Shown: positions 45,341 through 54,997 of the stretch, piece after piece | Position numbering within the stretch: the stretch's first letter is position 1 | How the letters are laid out: each line of letters opens with the position of its first letter | Origin: Cellvibrionales bacterium UBA4451 | GTDB lineage: Bacteria > Pseudomonadota > Gammaproteobacteria > Pseudomonadales > Porticoccaceae | Direction of reading: 5' to 3' | Assembly: GCA_002390285.1 (NCBI GenBank) | Contig: DGPB01000015.1 | Span: 1-64,000, forward strand | DNA length: 64,000 nt | Made by a program: the position numbers and the translations under genes | The notes under the pieces: model-generated | What the model saw: the letters and a program-made list of their open reading frames with translations, nothing else | What the model was told of the DNA's origin: nothing | The model's database searches: none

Positions 45341-46519
45341 GTGAGCTTGAATCCAAGAGATGCTGTCATTGTCGATTTTGCACGCACGCCTATGGGCCGT
45401 TCCAGAAATGGATCGTTTCGCAATCGTAGGTCTGATGAAATTGGTGCCGACCTTATAGAAGGGCTGCTGGATCGCAATCCAGGAGTAGTTCCGGGTGAGA
45501 TCGACGATATCATTTGGGGTTGTGTTATGCAGGGGCGAGAGCAGGCGTTTAATATCGCCAGAATGACCAGCCTGCGCACGCGTATCCCGCATGAGGTACC
45601 CGCAATCACTGTCAATCGGCTGTGTGGTTCTTCCATGTCAGCATTACATATGGCGACGGCGAACGTGATGGCGGGCTTGGGTGATATCTATCTAGTGGGT
45701 GGCGTTGAGCATCTGGGGCATGTACCTATGACCCACGATATCGACCCTAACCCGGCATTGAATATGAGCGTGGCCAGTGCTGCGGGCATGATGGGCCTGA
45801 CAGCGGAGTACTTAGCACGTATTCACGGAATTACCCGTGAACAACAGGACGCATTTGGTGCGCGCTCCCACAGGTTGGCAGATGCTGCCAGAACGGCGGG
45901 ACGGTTTGCCAATGAGATTGTTCCTATTGAAGGACACAATGAGAATGGCGGCCTGTATCTGATGACTGAGGATGAAACCATTCGTCCGGAGACGACGGTT
46001 GAGGGATTGTCACAACTGCGCACTGTGTTTGATCCAGTCAATGGGACGGTAACGGCTGGCACTGCTTCTCAAATTACCGATGGAGCTGCAGCGATGTTGG
46101 TTATGTCGGCTGAGCGGGCTAATGCGCTAGGGCTAAAACCGATGGCCAAAGTGATTTCTGTGGCGGCGGCGGGTGTTGACCCTTCAATTATGGGGTACGG
46201 CCCGGTGCCCTCCACACGTGCAGCACTTAAAAAAGCGGGTTTGACTATTGATGATGTCGACTATATTGAGCTCAATGAGGCTTTTGCTGCTCAGTCACTG
46301 CCTGTCCTTAAAGATCTGGGGTTGCTTGATCACATGGAAGAAAAAGCTAATGTTAATGGTGGCGCAATTGCACTGGGTCATCCTCTAGGTGCGTCTGGTG
46401 CCAGAATTACGGGTACGCTGTTGAATGTTCTTAAACAGAGAGATGCTACGTTGGGGGTTGCTACCATGTGTATTGGGTTAGGGCAGGGTGTTACTACCGT
46501 TGTTGAGAGATTGAATTAG
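45341..46519 (+). CDS. fadA: 3-ketoacyl-CoA thiolase FadA
   Basis: Beta subunit of the fatty acid oxidation complex, about 392 residues from GTG 45341, which has an AGAGGAGA site at good spacing. Catalytic residues are visible: Cys in NRLCGSSMSALHMA, His in GGAIALGHPLGASGAR and Cys in MCIGLGQG. It pairs with the upstream FadB. A strong terminator follows. Confidence 0.95.
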   Translation: MSLNPRDAVIVDFARTPMGRSRNGSFRNRRSDEIGADLIEGLLDRNPGVVPGEIDDIIWGCVMQGREQAFNIARMTSLRTRIPHEVPAITVNRLCGSSMSALHMATANVMAGLGDIYLVGGVEHLGHVPMTHDIDPNPALNMSVASAAGMMGLTAEYLARIHGITREQQDAFGARSHRLADAARTAGRFANEIVPIEGHNENGGLYLMTEDETIRPETTVEGLSQLRTVFDPVNGTVTAGTASQITDGAAAMLVMSAERANALGLKPMAKVISVAAAGVDPSIMGYGPVPSTRAALKKAGLTIDDVDYIELNEAFAAQSLPVLKDLGLLDHMEEKANVNGGAIALGHPLGASGARITGTLLNVLKQRDATLGVATMCIGLGQGVTTVVERLN

Positions 46520-46565
46520 TGGCAGGGTTATAGCACTAAACTCGTATCATTGACGTTATGTCATT

Positions 46566-46595
46566 AAAAAGGCCGGTGATTCACCGGCCTTTTTT
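46566..46595 (+). terminator. Rho-independent terminator of fadBA
   Basis: AGGCCGGTGA and TCACCGGCCT form a perfect stem flanked by A and T runs, about 45 bp after the fadA stop. Confidence 0.92.
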
Positions 46596-46701
46596 GTCGA
46601 ATATTCATCTAAGAGGTGTGGGTGTTTTGGTTGTTTTAAGATTCTCTCGGCGAAATAGTCCGGTTTTGCTAGACTTATCTGCATAGTTACAGGAGCACCC
46701 C

Positions 46702-48081
46702 TTGGTAGAGATTTACAGCACTGACAATCCCGAAGTTAAATTAGACCAATGGTTGGCGGATCCTGTGCGGGTAGGTGATGTTTTGGCGGTGGTATATGAC
46801 TATTGTCAGTACTACCTTCCCGGTACTCCATCAATAAGACTTGTGGCCGTTTATTGTCAAAACAATGATCAGGTTTTGTTTACTGTGGCAGAGGTTGATT
46901 CCTCGGTTTTTAAACGGCTCCAGTCTGCGGCAGGAAGCCTGGCCGGATTCAAGAACTTTGCTGCTTGTCAGCGATTGCCAATATTTACGTTTGGTCAGCC
47001 ACTGAGGCTAGAAACAGTCAGCATTGCTAAGCCCTGGGGGCAGGAAATCTGGTACACAGGTATTGAAGCACGTGGTGTGTCTCGCGTTTGGGGTGGTGAG
47101 GATAGCGTTTCGTTGCCCTGGCTATTATCGGTAGCACCCCGCCGTCTTGCCGCCAATGGTGAACGAAAAATAAACTTACTGAAAATATTAGACCCTCTTC
47201 CAGAGGAGGTGTATGGCGACCTATATTTTGAACTTCATGAGGAAAAGCGTGAGGTTTATGTGGTGACGCATGTTGACAAAGACGCTTGGCCAGAGGGTGT
47301 TGGGGCAATTCGTTTTGGTTTTAACCCAGAGGTCAGGAGTGAATATCCTTCCGAGGATGCATTTAAGGAGGCGTACCTAGCAGCCGTTAAGCGCTATGAG
47401 CTTGTGCGCCGAGTGGTTGATGGCTTATTGGATGAATGCAGACAGTCTGAAGGTGTAGATATCAGCGCGCCGGTTTCTGCTGACATGATCAAACGCTGGA
47501 TGGAGACGTTGCCTGAGTCCCTTCGACAGCGAGAGGCTGATTGTCGAGAGCATATGAACCGCTTTACCGCATTACTCCCGTTGCAGCAGGGAGATGTGGT
47601 TAAAGTGCCTATCTTGACCCCCCATTCGTTGCAACATGGTGTACGCACGGTAGAGTTTCAGACGCCGGTCTATGAAAGAAAAATACTTTCTTTTGCTCAG
47701 AAAGTGCTGACCCAAGCCCATTGGGATACGGATAACGCTGTTGCTCTGATGTCTACTGACACACCTGTATTGTCAGAGTTGCTGGTACTGGAAGCAGATG
47801 CTGAGCATCGGTTGGAAGAGGTTGTTAGGTTTGAGGACTTTCAGGTATTACGTCTTACTCTGAACAGTTCAGCACGCTATTTGTTACCTCAAACTCACAG
47901 TTACGGGCTGCTGTTGGTGGTGGATGCCAAGGTTGATTGTAATGGCGTCACCTTGACGGAGGAGGCTGCAGTGTTGTTGCCGGCAGAGCGATCCAGTAGC
48001 TATGTGACTAACACCTCAAATCGAGAAGCAGTGCTATTGCTTGCCTGGCCTGTCTGGCGGCTTGCAAATACGGAAGTTTAG
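46702..48081 (+). CDS. Cupin protein resembling phosphomannose isomerase, function unknown
   Basis: A 459-residue protein, not a recognised enzyme. The middle part contains KPWGQEIWYTGIEARG, NLLKILDPLPEEVYGDLYFE and YVVTHVDKDAWP, which look like the class I mannose-6-phosphate isomerase cupin core. The C-terminal part (about 380-459) has the second cupin features YLLPQTHSYGLLLVVDAKV and a terminal LLLAWP. The usual metal-binding QxHxE motif is not seen in standard form. It starts TTG after a purine-rich site. It is single, between fadA and tRNA-Leu. Confidence 0.75.
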   Translation: MVEIYSTDNPEVKLDQWLADPVRVGDVLAVVYDYCQYYLPGTPSIRLVAVYCQNNDQVLFTVAEVDSSVFKRLQSAAGSLAGFKNFAACQRLPIFTFGQPLRLETVSIAKPWGQEIWYTGIEARGVSRVWGGEDSVSLPWLLSVAPRRLAANGERKINLLKILDPLPEEVYGDLYFELHEEKREVYVVTHVDKDAWPEGVGAIRFGFNPEVRSEYPSEDAFKEAYLAAVKRYELVRRVVDGLLDECRQSEGVDISAPVSADMIKRWMETLPESLRQREADCREHMNRFTALLPLQQGDVVKVPILTPHSLQHGVRTVEFQTPVYERKILSFAQKVLTQAHWDTDNAVALMSTDTPVLSELLVLEADAEHRLEEVVRFEDFQVLRLTLNSSARYLLPQTHSYGLLLVVDAKVDCNGVTLTEEAAVLLPAERSSSYVTNTSNREAVLLLAWPVWRLANTEV

Positions 48082-48201
48082 TTCGATCAGACCGGTCGTT
48101 TCTTTTGTTGATTGGGGTTGCTTGCTGTGGCAAAATCCCCACCCTTTGTCGAGAGCGACTTCCTGTCGCTACATACGTATAGACGTATAGGTACGACATT
48201 T

Positions 48202-48286
48202 GCGGACGTGGCGGAATTGGTAGACGCGCCAGATTTAGGTTCTGGTATTGAAAAGTGTGAGAGTTCGAGTCTCTCCGTCCGCACCA
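48202..48286 (+). tRNA. tRNA-Leu (anticodon TAG)
   Basis: 85-nt class II cloverleaf: acceptor GCGGACG/CGTCCGC, anticodon loop TTTAGGT between CCAGA and TCTGG, variable arm, T arm GAGAG-TTCGAGT-CTCTC and encoded CCA. tRNA-Leu before tig is the Pseudomonas-like arrangement. Its wobble U is a known cmo5U site. Confidence 0.95.
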
Positions 48287-48322
48287 TATTTGAGTTACAA
48301 ACAAACCATTTAGAGGAAAATC

Positions 48323-49654
48323 ATGCAGGTTTCCATCGAAACGACTTCCGGCCTGGAACGTAAGCTGACCATAGGAGTGCCAGCTGACCGTATTGAAAAC
48401 CAAGTGGCAGAGCGCTTGGGCAAAGCGAGTAAAACTGTTCGTATAGACGGTTTTCGTCAGGGCAAGGTGCCAATGAGTGTTGTTAATCAACGCTTTGGTG
48501 CAGGTATTCGTCAGGAAGTGATTGGAGATGTGGTAAGAGAATCTTTCTTTGAGGCAGTTGCTCAGGAAAAGCTGGTTCCTGCTGGGCAGCCCGTTATTGA
48601 GCCGAGCAAAACAGAGCCGGGTCAGGATCTGGAGTTTATTGCTACATTTGAGGTGCTCCCTGAGATTCAACTGACCGAGCTGTCTAAGTTGGAAGTAACT
48701 ATTCCTGTATCCGAAGTAAATGACAGTGATCTTGATATCATGATTGACGCGCTGCGGACGCAGCATGCTACATGGAACGAGGTTGATCGTACTGCGGCTA
48801 AAGGTGATGAAACCACTATTGATTTCGTCGGTGTAAGGGATGGAGAAGAGTTTGAAGGCGGTAAAGCCGAAGACTTCCCTCTAGTGCTTGGCTCTGGCAA
48901 GGCGATAGAAGGTTTCGAAGAAAGCGTTATCGGTATGGCTGTGGGGGATGAAAAAGTGGTTCCTCTCACGTTCCCTGATAACTACCATGCGGAAGATTTA
49001 CGTGGAGCTGCAGTTGAATTTACCATTACATTAAAGTCTGTAAAGGAACCAGAGCTGCCTACGTTGAATGATGAGTTTTTTGCGCTTTTCGGTCTTGAGT
49101 CTGGTGGTGAGGATGCATTCCGTACCGCTGTTCGCGAGAATATGGAACGTGACCTGAAGAATGCGCTTCAGGGAAAAACCAAGAGCCGGGTAATGGCGAA
49201 ACTGTTTGATTCACACAGTGATCTGGATATTCCCCAGGCTTTGGTGGCCAACGAAATCGTTAGCCTGAAACAACAGATGCACCAGAAGTTAACCCGTGGT
49301 GGTGAGAATGACTTTGATGCATCCCTGCTACCGGACGAGATGTTTATGGAGCAAGCCAATCGTCGCGCTACAGTTGGCTTGGTAGTTAATGAGATCATCA
49401 AGGTTAACGAAATCAAGGTTGATGCGAACAAGGTTCGTGGCCATATCGAAGAAATTGCGGCTACGTATGCTCAATCCGAAGAAGTGATGAATCATTATTA
49501 TGGTAATCAAGAGCTACTGAAGGGAACGGAGGCCTCAGTGCTGCAAGATCAGGTTGTTGCGTTTGTATTATCTTCAGCGGTCGTGACAGAAGATCAAGTT
49601 GATTATCAAGTAGCTGTTACCCCTGACCCCGAACAGATAGCGGCCGAAGGCTAA
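48323..49654 (+). CDS. tig: Trigger factor
   Basis: Ribosome-associated chaperone and peptidyl-prolyl isomerase of 443 residues. The N-terminal ribosome-binding domain has the GFRQGKVPMSVV signature (about 43-54). The FKBP domain is at about 145-245 (DFVGVRDGEEFEGGKAEDFP). The C-terminal arms with VNEIIKVNEIKVD form the chaperone cage. It heads the tig-clpP-clpX-lon block. Confidence 0.96.
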   Translation: MQVSIETTSGLERKLTIGVPADRIENQVAERLGKASKTVRIDGFRQGKVPMSVVNQRFGAGIRQEVIGDVVRESFFEAVAQEKLVPAGQPVIEPSKTEPGQDLEFIATFEVLPEIQLTELSKLEVTIPVSEVNDSDLDIMIDALRTQHATWNEVDRTAAKGDETTIDFVGVRDGEEFEGGKAEDFPLVLGSGKAIEGFEESVIGMAVGDEKVVPLTFPDNYHAEDLRGAAVEFTITLKSVKEPELPTLNDEFFALFGLESGGEDAFRTAVRENMERDLKNALQGKTKSRVMAKLFDSHSDLDIPQALVANEIVSLKQQMHQKLTRGGENDFDASLLPDEMFMEQANRRATVGLVVNEIIKVNEIKVDANKVRGHIEEIAATYAQSEEVMNHYYGNQELLKGTEASVLQDQVVAFVLSSAVVTEDQVDYQVAVTPDPEQIAAEG

Positions 49655-49837
49655 GGCGCCGTCGACTTCCATCCTATTTCGGGCTTCACGGGAGGCTCGA
49701 ATAGAGAGGGGGAGCTAAAACAGGTGGAAAAGCTCAGCATCATCAGCTAACAACCGGATAAACAATGGTTTTAGTCTGTTTTAACAATACACCCTCTTCT
49801 AAGTAAATTTATTTCTGTATGGCCCCATGATGTCCGG

Positions 49838-49865
49838 CTTGCCTTATCTTGGCTCCCGGTTACAA
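49838..49865 (+). promoter_or_regulatory. Possible sigma-70 promoter for clpP
   Basis: TTGCCT and TACAAT with 16-bp spacing lie about 35-60 bp before the clpP start. A CCCCATGAT box slightly upstream (about 49822) recalls a sigma-32 -10 element, but its -35 is poor. Confidence 0.4.
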
Positions 49866-49899
49866 TGCTGCGATACGTTGTCTTTTCGAGTGAGTCGCT

Positions 49900-50529
49900 A
49901 TGAATTTTGATCTATCTTCGCACGGCGCTGGTGTCCAGAATGCGGGTGGTTTGGTTCCCATTGTTGTTGAGCAGTCAGCTAGGGGCGAACGCTCCTATGA
50001 CATTTATTCTCGTCTTTTAAAGGAGCGAGTTATTTTTTTGGTTGGTCCTGTTGAGGATTACATGGCTAATCTGGTGGTGGCCCAGCTTCTATTCCTTGAG
50101 TCAGAAAATCCTGACAAGGATATTCATTTGTACATCAATTCTCCTGGCGGATCGGTGACAGCAGGTATGTCCATCTACGACACGATGCAATTTATTAAAC
50201 CTGATGTGAGTACCATGTGTATTGGCCAAGCGGCGAGCATGGGCGCTTTTCTACTGGCTGCAGGGGCTCCAGGTAAGCGTTACTGTTTGCCTAACTCTCG
50301 CAATATGATTCATCAGCCCAGTGGCGGTGCTCAAGGGCAGGCTACTGATATTCATATCCATGCACAGGAAATTCTGAAGATACGGGAAAGGCTGAATGAA
50401 TGCCTAGCCCGCCATACTGGGCAATCGATAGAGAAGATTGCTGAGGATACTGAGCGTGATAATTTTATGGATGCTGAGCAGTCTAAAGCCTACGGATTGA
50501 TTGATGAGGTGCTGGACAAGCGCCCTTAG
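49900..50529 (+). CDS. clpP: ATP-dependent Clp protease proteolytic subunit
   Basis: Serine peptidase subunit of 209 residues with the catalytic triad regions GQAASMGAFLL (Ser), NSRNMIHQPSGG (His) and the Asp in AEDTERDNFM. It forms the tetradecameric chamber that works with ClpX, encoded 103 bp downstream. Length and the N-terminal LVPIVVEQSARGERSYDIYS are standard. Confidence 0.97.
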   Translation: MNFDLSSHGAGVQNAGGLVPIVVEQSARGERSYDIYSRLLKERVIFLVGPVEDYMANLVVAQLLFLESENPDKDIHLYINSPGGSVTAGMSIYDTMQFIKPDVSTMCIGQAASMGAFLLAAGAPGKRYCLPNSRNMIHQPSGGAQGQATDIHIHAQEILKIRERLNECLARHTGQSIEKIAEDTERDNFMDAEQSKAYGLIDEVLDKRP

Positions 50530-50632
50530 AATGGGTAGTCTTTTAATAAAATAAACGATAAACACATTATAACTATCTGATTTATAGTAATTTATTATTT
50601 CCGTGGTCGGATGAGAATGTTGAGATAGAGTT

Positions 50633-51922
50633 ATGAGCGACGAAAAAAACGGAAGTAGTGACGACGACGGAAAGCTGTTGTACTGCTCTTTTTGTGGAAA
50701 AAGCCAGCACGAAGTTCGCAAATTGATTGCTGGGCCGTCGGTGTTTATTTGTGACGAATGTGTTGATCTGTGTAATGACATTATCTCTGAAGAAGTACAA
50801 GAAGTAGATTCGGAATCTGCAGGTGAGAACCTGCCCAAGCCGGTAGAAATTAATGAGACTCTTGGCCAGTATGTGATTGGCCAAGAGCGCGCCAAAAAAA
50901 TCCTGTCCGTTGCTGTTTACAATCATTATAAGCGCCTCCAAAGCAGTGGCACAGATATTGGTGGTGACATTGAACTGGGTAAAAGCAATATTTTGTTGGT
51001 GGGGCCCACCGGCAGTGGTAAAACTCTGCTAGCAGAAACACTGGCGCGATTGTTAGACGTTCCCTTTACCATTGCCGATGCGACAACGCTTACTGAAGCG
51101 GGCTATGTGGGTGAGGATGTAGAAAATATCATCCAGAAGTTGCTGCAGAAATGTGATTACGATGTGGAAAAGGCCCAGCGTGGCATTGTCTACTTGGATG
51201 AGATCGACAAAATATCCCGTAAGTCAGACAATCCTTCTATTACCCGGGATGTGTCGGGTGAAGGGGTTCAGCAGGCACTGTTGAAGCTAATCGAAGGTAC
51301 GGTTGCCTCTGTGCCGCCCCAAGGTGGTCGTAAGCACCCGCAACAAGAGTTTCTGCAAGTAGATACCTCGAATATCTTGTTTGTCTGCGGAGGTGCTTTT
51401 TCTGGGCTGGAAAAAGTGATTCAAGACCGATCTGATAAGGGTGGTATTGGTTTCAGTGCAGAGGTGAAAAGTAAGGAAACAGATAAAAATATTGGTCAGA
51501 CGCTGGTTGACCTTGAGCCTGAAGATCTGGTTCGCTATGGTCTTATCCCCGAGTTCGTTGGACGTTTGCCTGTTATTGCCACATTGGAAGAATTGGATAG
51601 AGAGGCACTGGTCAATATTCTTACTGAGCCCAAAAACTCCCTAGTGAAGCAGTACAGCATGTTGTTTGAGATGGAAGGCGTCGAGCTGGATATTCGTCAA
51701 GATGCCTTGGAAGAGATTGCTGGTAAGGCCCTTGAGCGGAAGACAGGTGCGCGTGGCCTTCGATCCATTATTGAAAATGTGCTGCTGGACACCATGTATA
51801 GCATCCCCTCAATGGATAATGTTGCGAAGGTGGTAATTGACAGTTCGGTTATTCGTGGTGAATCTGAACCTATGTTGGTTTACGAAAATATTAAGCAGAA
51901 GAAAGCCGCCAGTGATGAATAA
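50633..51922 (+). CDS. clpX: ATP-dependent Clp protease ATPase subunit ClpX
   Basis: AAA+ unfoldase of 429 residues. The N-terminal zinc-binding domain has CSFCGKSQ and CDECVDLC (about 18-47). Walker A is GPTGSGKTLLAE (about 123-134), Walker B is IVYLDEIDKI, and sensor 2 is KTGARGLRSI. It feeds substrates to ClpP. A terminator follows before lon. Confidence 0.97.
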   Translation: MSDEKNGSSDDDGKLLYCSFCGKSQHEVRKLIAGPSVFICDECVDLCNDIISEEVQEVDSESAGENLPKPVEINETLGQYVIGQERAKKILSVAVYNHYKRLQSSGTDIGGDIELGKSNILLVGPTGSGKTLLAETLARLLDVPFTIADATTLTEAGYVGEDVENIIQKLLQKCDYDVEKAQRGIVYLDEIDKISRKSDNPSITRDVSGEGVQQALLKLIEGTVASVPPQGGRKHPQQEFLQVDTSNILFVCGGAFSGLEKVIQDRSDKGGIGFSAEVKSKETDKNIGQTLVDLEPEDLVRYGLIPEFVGRLPVIATLEELDREALVNILTEPKNSLVKQYSMLFEMEGVELDIRQDALEEIAGKALERKTGARGLRSIIENVLLDTMYSIPSMDNVAKVVIDSSVIRGESEPMLVYENIKQKKAASDE

Positions 51923-51940
51923 CTAATAGCGTGTTACTCA

Positions 51941-51964
51941 AAGGGCCCAAAAGGGCCCTTTTTT
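51941..51964 (+). terminator. Rho-independent terminator of clpX
   Basis: AAGGGCCC-AAAA-GGGCCCTTTTTT, about 19 bp after the clpX stop. Confidence 0.92.
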
Positions 51965-51997
51965 ATTGTATCCAAAAGAATTATCAGTCCCCTGGGA

Positions 51998-52025
51998 CTT
52001 GTTTTTATCCAGTGCAGCCCCATAT
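51998..52025 (+). promoter_or_regulatory. Sigma-32 (RpoH)-type heat-shock promoter for lon
   Basis: CTTGTTT and CCCCATAT are separated by 13 bp. They match the sigma-32 consensus (CTTGAAA, CCCCATNT) and resemble the E. coli lon promoter. The ATG of lon lies about 45 bp downstream. Confidence 0.75.
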
Positions 52026-52070
52026 TTGCGGTAAGCTTAAGTTATAAAATTCTCGAGACGAGGTTAGGGG

Positions 52071-54482
52071 ATGGGAGAGAACACAGATCATAACGAGTTA
52101 ACCATGTTGCCACTGCGTGATGTGGTGGTTTATCCACACATGGTCATTCCTCTATTTGTAGGTAGAGAGAAGTCAATTCTGGCCTTGGAGGAGGCTATGG
52201 TGGAGGATAAGAAAATCCTGCTAGTGGCTCAAAAGTCGGCTGCTGTAGATGATCCAGAGGCCGACGATCTTTATCGTGTGGGAACCCTGTCGTCTGTGTT
52301 GCAAATGCTCAAGTTGCCCGACGGTACCGTTAAGGTGCTCGTTGAAGGGACTGAACGAGTCAAGATTAATACCATCGATGATTCCTTGGGCTATTTTGTG
52401 GGCAATTATGATGTGATGCCCAGTGAAACGTTGTCCGGTGTTGAGGCCGATGCCTTGATGCGATCAGTGCTGACCCAGTTTGAACTGTATGTAAACCTGA
52501 GTAAGAAAATCCCCTCCGAAGTGGTGAGTGCGGTTGCGGGTATTGATGATCTAAGTCGTCTGGCAGACACTTTGGCTACCCACATGACACTCAGTGTTGA
52601 GAAGAAACAAGAAATTCTCGAGACCCCTGGGTTAAATGATCGGTTAGAGCGCTTGCTGGCACTAATGGAGTCAGAAATTGAGCTTTTTGAAGTGGAGCAG
52701 AGGATTAGGGGCCGCGTTAAAAAGCAAATGGAAAAAAGCCAAAAAGAGTACTACCTCAACGAGCAAATGAAGGCGATTCAAAAAGAACTCGGTGAAGCGG
52801 AGGAGGGCGGCAACGAGATTGATCAGCTTGAGTCGAAGATCAATGAGGCCGGAATGCCCAAGTATGCTCTAGATAAGTCTAAATCTGAGCTAAACAAACT
52901 GAAAATGATGTCGCCGATGTCTGCTGAGGCGTCGGTTCTGCGTGGATACATTGACTGGATGGTTAGCGTACCGTGGAAGAAGCGCTCCAGAGTTAGGCAT
53001 GACCTGGTCCGCGCCGAGCAAACCCTGAATGAGGACCACTATGGGCTTGAAGAGGTGAAAGAGCGCATTCTTGAGTTCCTGGCAGTCCAACAGCGAGTGA
53101 AAAAATTGAAAGGGCCGGTGCTGTGTCTGGTTGGCCCTCCGGGGGTAGGTAAAACATCTCTAGGTGAATCCATAGCTAGGGCCACTGGCCGTAAATATGT
53201 TCGAATGTCTCTGGGAGGTGTGCGTGATGAGGCGGAAATTCGCGGCCATCGCCGTACCTACATTGGTTCACTGCCCGGTAAGGTGATTCAGAAGTTAGCC
53301 AAGGCTGAAGTGAAAAACCCCCTGTTTTTATTGGATGAAATAGACAAAATGGGCATGGATCACCGGGGTGACCCCGCCTCGGCAATGTTAGAGGTGCTCG
53401 ATCCAGAACAAAATAATAGTTTCAATGACCATTATCTTGAAGTTGATTACGACCTTTCAGAGGTTATGTTCATCTGTACTGCCAACTCGATGAACATTCC
53501 TAGCCCGTTGCTGGATCGACTTGAGGTGATTCGAATTCCCGGTTATACCGAGGATGAGAAGGTCAATATTGCACTCAAATATCTCTTGCCCAAGCAGCGT
53601 AAAGCCAATGGGCTTAAGCTCGATGAGCTGGGCGTTGACGAGGCAGCGATGCAGGATATTATTCGCTATTACACACGAGAGGCTGGTGTTCGTGGCCTTG
53701 AGCGTGAATTAGCTAAGATCTGCCGAAAGGTCGTGACAAGGCATGTCCGAGAAGGTGCTCAAGCGTTATTTAATGTGACACCGGATGAACTTGAGGACTT
53801 GCTAGGTGTTCGGAAGCATGACTTTGGTAGAGCTGAGGAAGAGAGTCAGGTCGGTCAGGTAACAGGACTCGCATGGACACAGGTGGGTGGTGAGCTGCTG
53901 ACTATAGAGTCTGCTGCTGTTCCTGGTAAAGGGCTGGTGGTGAAAACGGGCTCATTAGGTGATGTGATGCAGGAGTCTATTCAGGCAGCGCTGACCGTGG
54001 TGAGAAGCCGGGCTCAGGTGTTGGGCATTCGCCGAGATTTTCAGCAGAAAATTGATTTACATATACATGTGCCAGAAGGCGCAACACCGAAAGATGGCCC
54101 CAGTGCTGGTATCGCCATGTGCACAGCCTTCGTTTCTGTGCTCACTGGAATTCCTGTGCGTGCAGATGTAGCAATGACCGGAGAAATCACCCTCCGAGGA
54201 CAGGCACTGAAAATTGGTGGGCTGAAGGAAAAGTTGCTGGCAGCACATCGCGGAGGCATTCGTACCGTGATTATTCCACATGAAAATGAACGGGATCTCA
54301 AGGAGATACCGCAGAATATTAAAGCAGATCTTGATATACGTCCGGTACGTTGGATTGATGAAGTATTGGAAATTGCACTGCAACATAAACCAGAGCCGTT
54401 ATCCGATGATGAATATGAACGAATAGACTCTGAGAGCAATAAAACGACCGGTGACCCTACAACCCGCATAAATACTCACTAA
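52071..54482 (+). CDS. lon: ATP-dependent protease Lon
   Basis: Homo-oligomeric protease of 803 residues. It has an N-terminal substrate domain (about 1-200; LPLRDVVVYPHMVIPLFVGR). The AAA+ module has Walker A GPPGVGKTSLGE (about 355-366) and Walker B LFLLDEIDKM. The peptidase domain has the catalytic Ser in KDGPSAGIAM and Lys in LKIGGLKEKLLAAHR. It degrades misfolded and regulatory proteins. It is preceded by a terminator and a sigma-32-type promoter, so heat induction is likely. Confidence 0.98.
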   Translation: MGENTDHNELTMLPLRDVVVYPHMVIPLFVGREKSILALEEAMVEDKKILLVAQKSAAVDDPEADDLYRVGTLSSVLQMLKLPDGTVKVLVEGTERVKINTIDDSLGYFVGNYDVMPSETLSGVEADALMRSVLTQFELYVNLSKKIPSEVVSAVAGIDDLSRLADTLATHMTLSVEKKQEILETPGLNDRLERLLALMESEIELFEVEQRIRGRVKKQMEKSQKEYYLNEQMKAIQKELGEAEEGGNEIDQLESKINEAGMPKYALDKSKSELNKLKMMSPMSAEASVLRGYIDWMVSVPWKKRSRVRHDLVRAEQTLNEDHYGLEEVKERILEFLAVQQRVKKLKGPVLCLVGPPGVGKTSLGESIARATGRKYVRMSLGGVRDEAEIRGHRRTYIGSLPGKVIQKLAKAEVKNPLFLLDEIDKMGMDHRGDPASAMLEVLDPEQNNSFNDHYLEVDYDLSEVMFICTANSMNIPSPLLDRLEVIRIPGYTEDEKVNIALKYLLPKQRKANGLKLDELGVDEAAMQDIIRYYTREAGVRGLERELAKICRKVVTRHVREGAQALFNVTPDELEDLLGVRKHDFGRAEEESQVGQVTGLAWTQVGGELLTIESAAVPGKGLVVKTGSLGDVMQESIQAALTVVRSRAQVLGIRRDFQQKIDLHIHVPEGATPKDGPSAGIAMCTAFVSVLTGIPVRADVAMTGEITLRGQALKIGGLKEKLLAAHRGGIRTVIIPHENERDLKEIPQNIKADLDIRPVRWIDEVLEIALQHKPEPLSDDEYERIDSESNKTTGDPTTRINTH

Positions 54483-54615
54483 ACTGCTTGACCGGCTTTC
54501 AGTGGGTTGGTATAAAGTTCCGGTCATCTCATATACCACTGCCTGCAGTTAAGTATTGTTCAGTCGGGTGTTGCAGGTGAAGAGTCTTAATCAAACATAA
54601 TAAAAGGGGATTAAT

Positions 54616-54888
54616 GTGAATAAATCTGAACTCGTTGATGCAATTGCTGATGCTGCCGATCTGTCAAAAGCCTCTGCTGGCCGCGCTCTAGATGCTGCGG
54701 TTGATGCGGTAACTAGCGCCTTGAGCAATGGTGACCAGGTATCTCTGGTGGGCTTTGGTACTTTTTCAGTAAAGCATCGCGCTGCACGCGCTGGTCGTAA
54801 CCCACAAACTGGTGCTGAAATCCAGATTAAAGCTGCCAATGTGCCGAGCTTCAAAGCAGGTAAAGCACTGAAAGACGCCGTTAATTAA
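54616..54888 (+). CDS. hupB: DNA-binding protein HU-beta
   Basis: Nucleoid protein of 90 residues. The GTG start gives MNKSELVDAIADAADLS. The DNA-binding arm FGTFSVKHRAARAGRNPQTG (about 47-66) and the PSFKAGKALKDAV end are canonical. The adjacent lon gene precedes it and a terminator follows. Confidence 0.97.
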   Translation: MNKSELVDAIADAADLSKASAGRALDAAVDAVTSALSNGDQVSLVGFGTFSVKHRAARAGRNPQTGAEIQIKAANVPSFKAGKALKDAVN

Positions 54889-54922
54889 TACAGAAAGTGC
54901 TTTTTGTTTAAGCTTTTCAAAT

Positions 54923-54955
54923 AAAAAAAGGCGCATCTGCGATGCGCCTTTTTTT
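54923..54955 (+). terminator. Rho-independent terminator of hupB
   Basis: AGGCGCATC and GATGCGCCT arms flanked by A and T runs, 35 bp after the stop. Confidence 0.93.
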
Positions 54956-54997
54956 ATATAACAATTTAAACAGTTCTATCTAAGCCAAGAGAATTCT

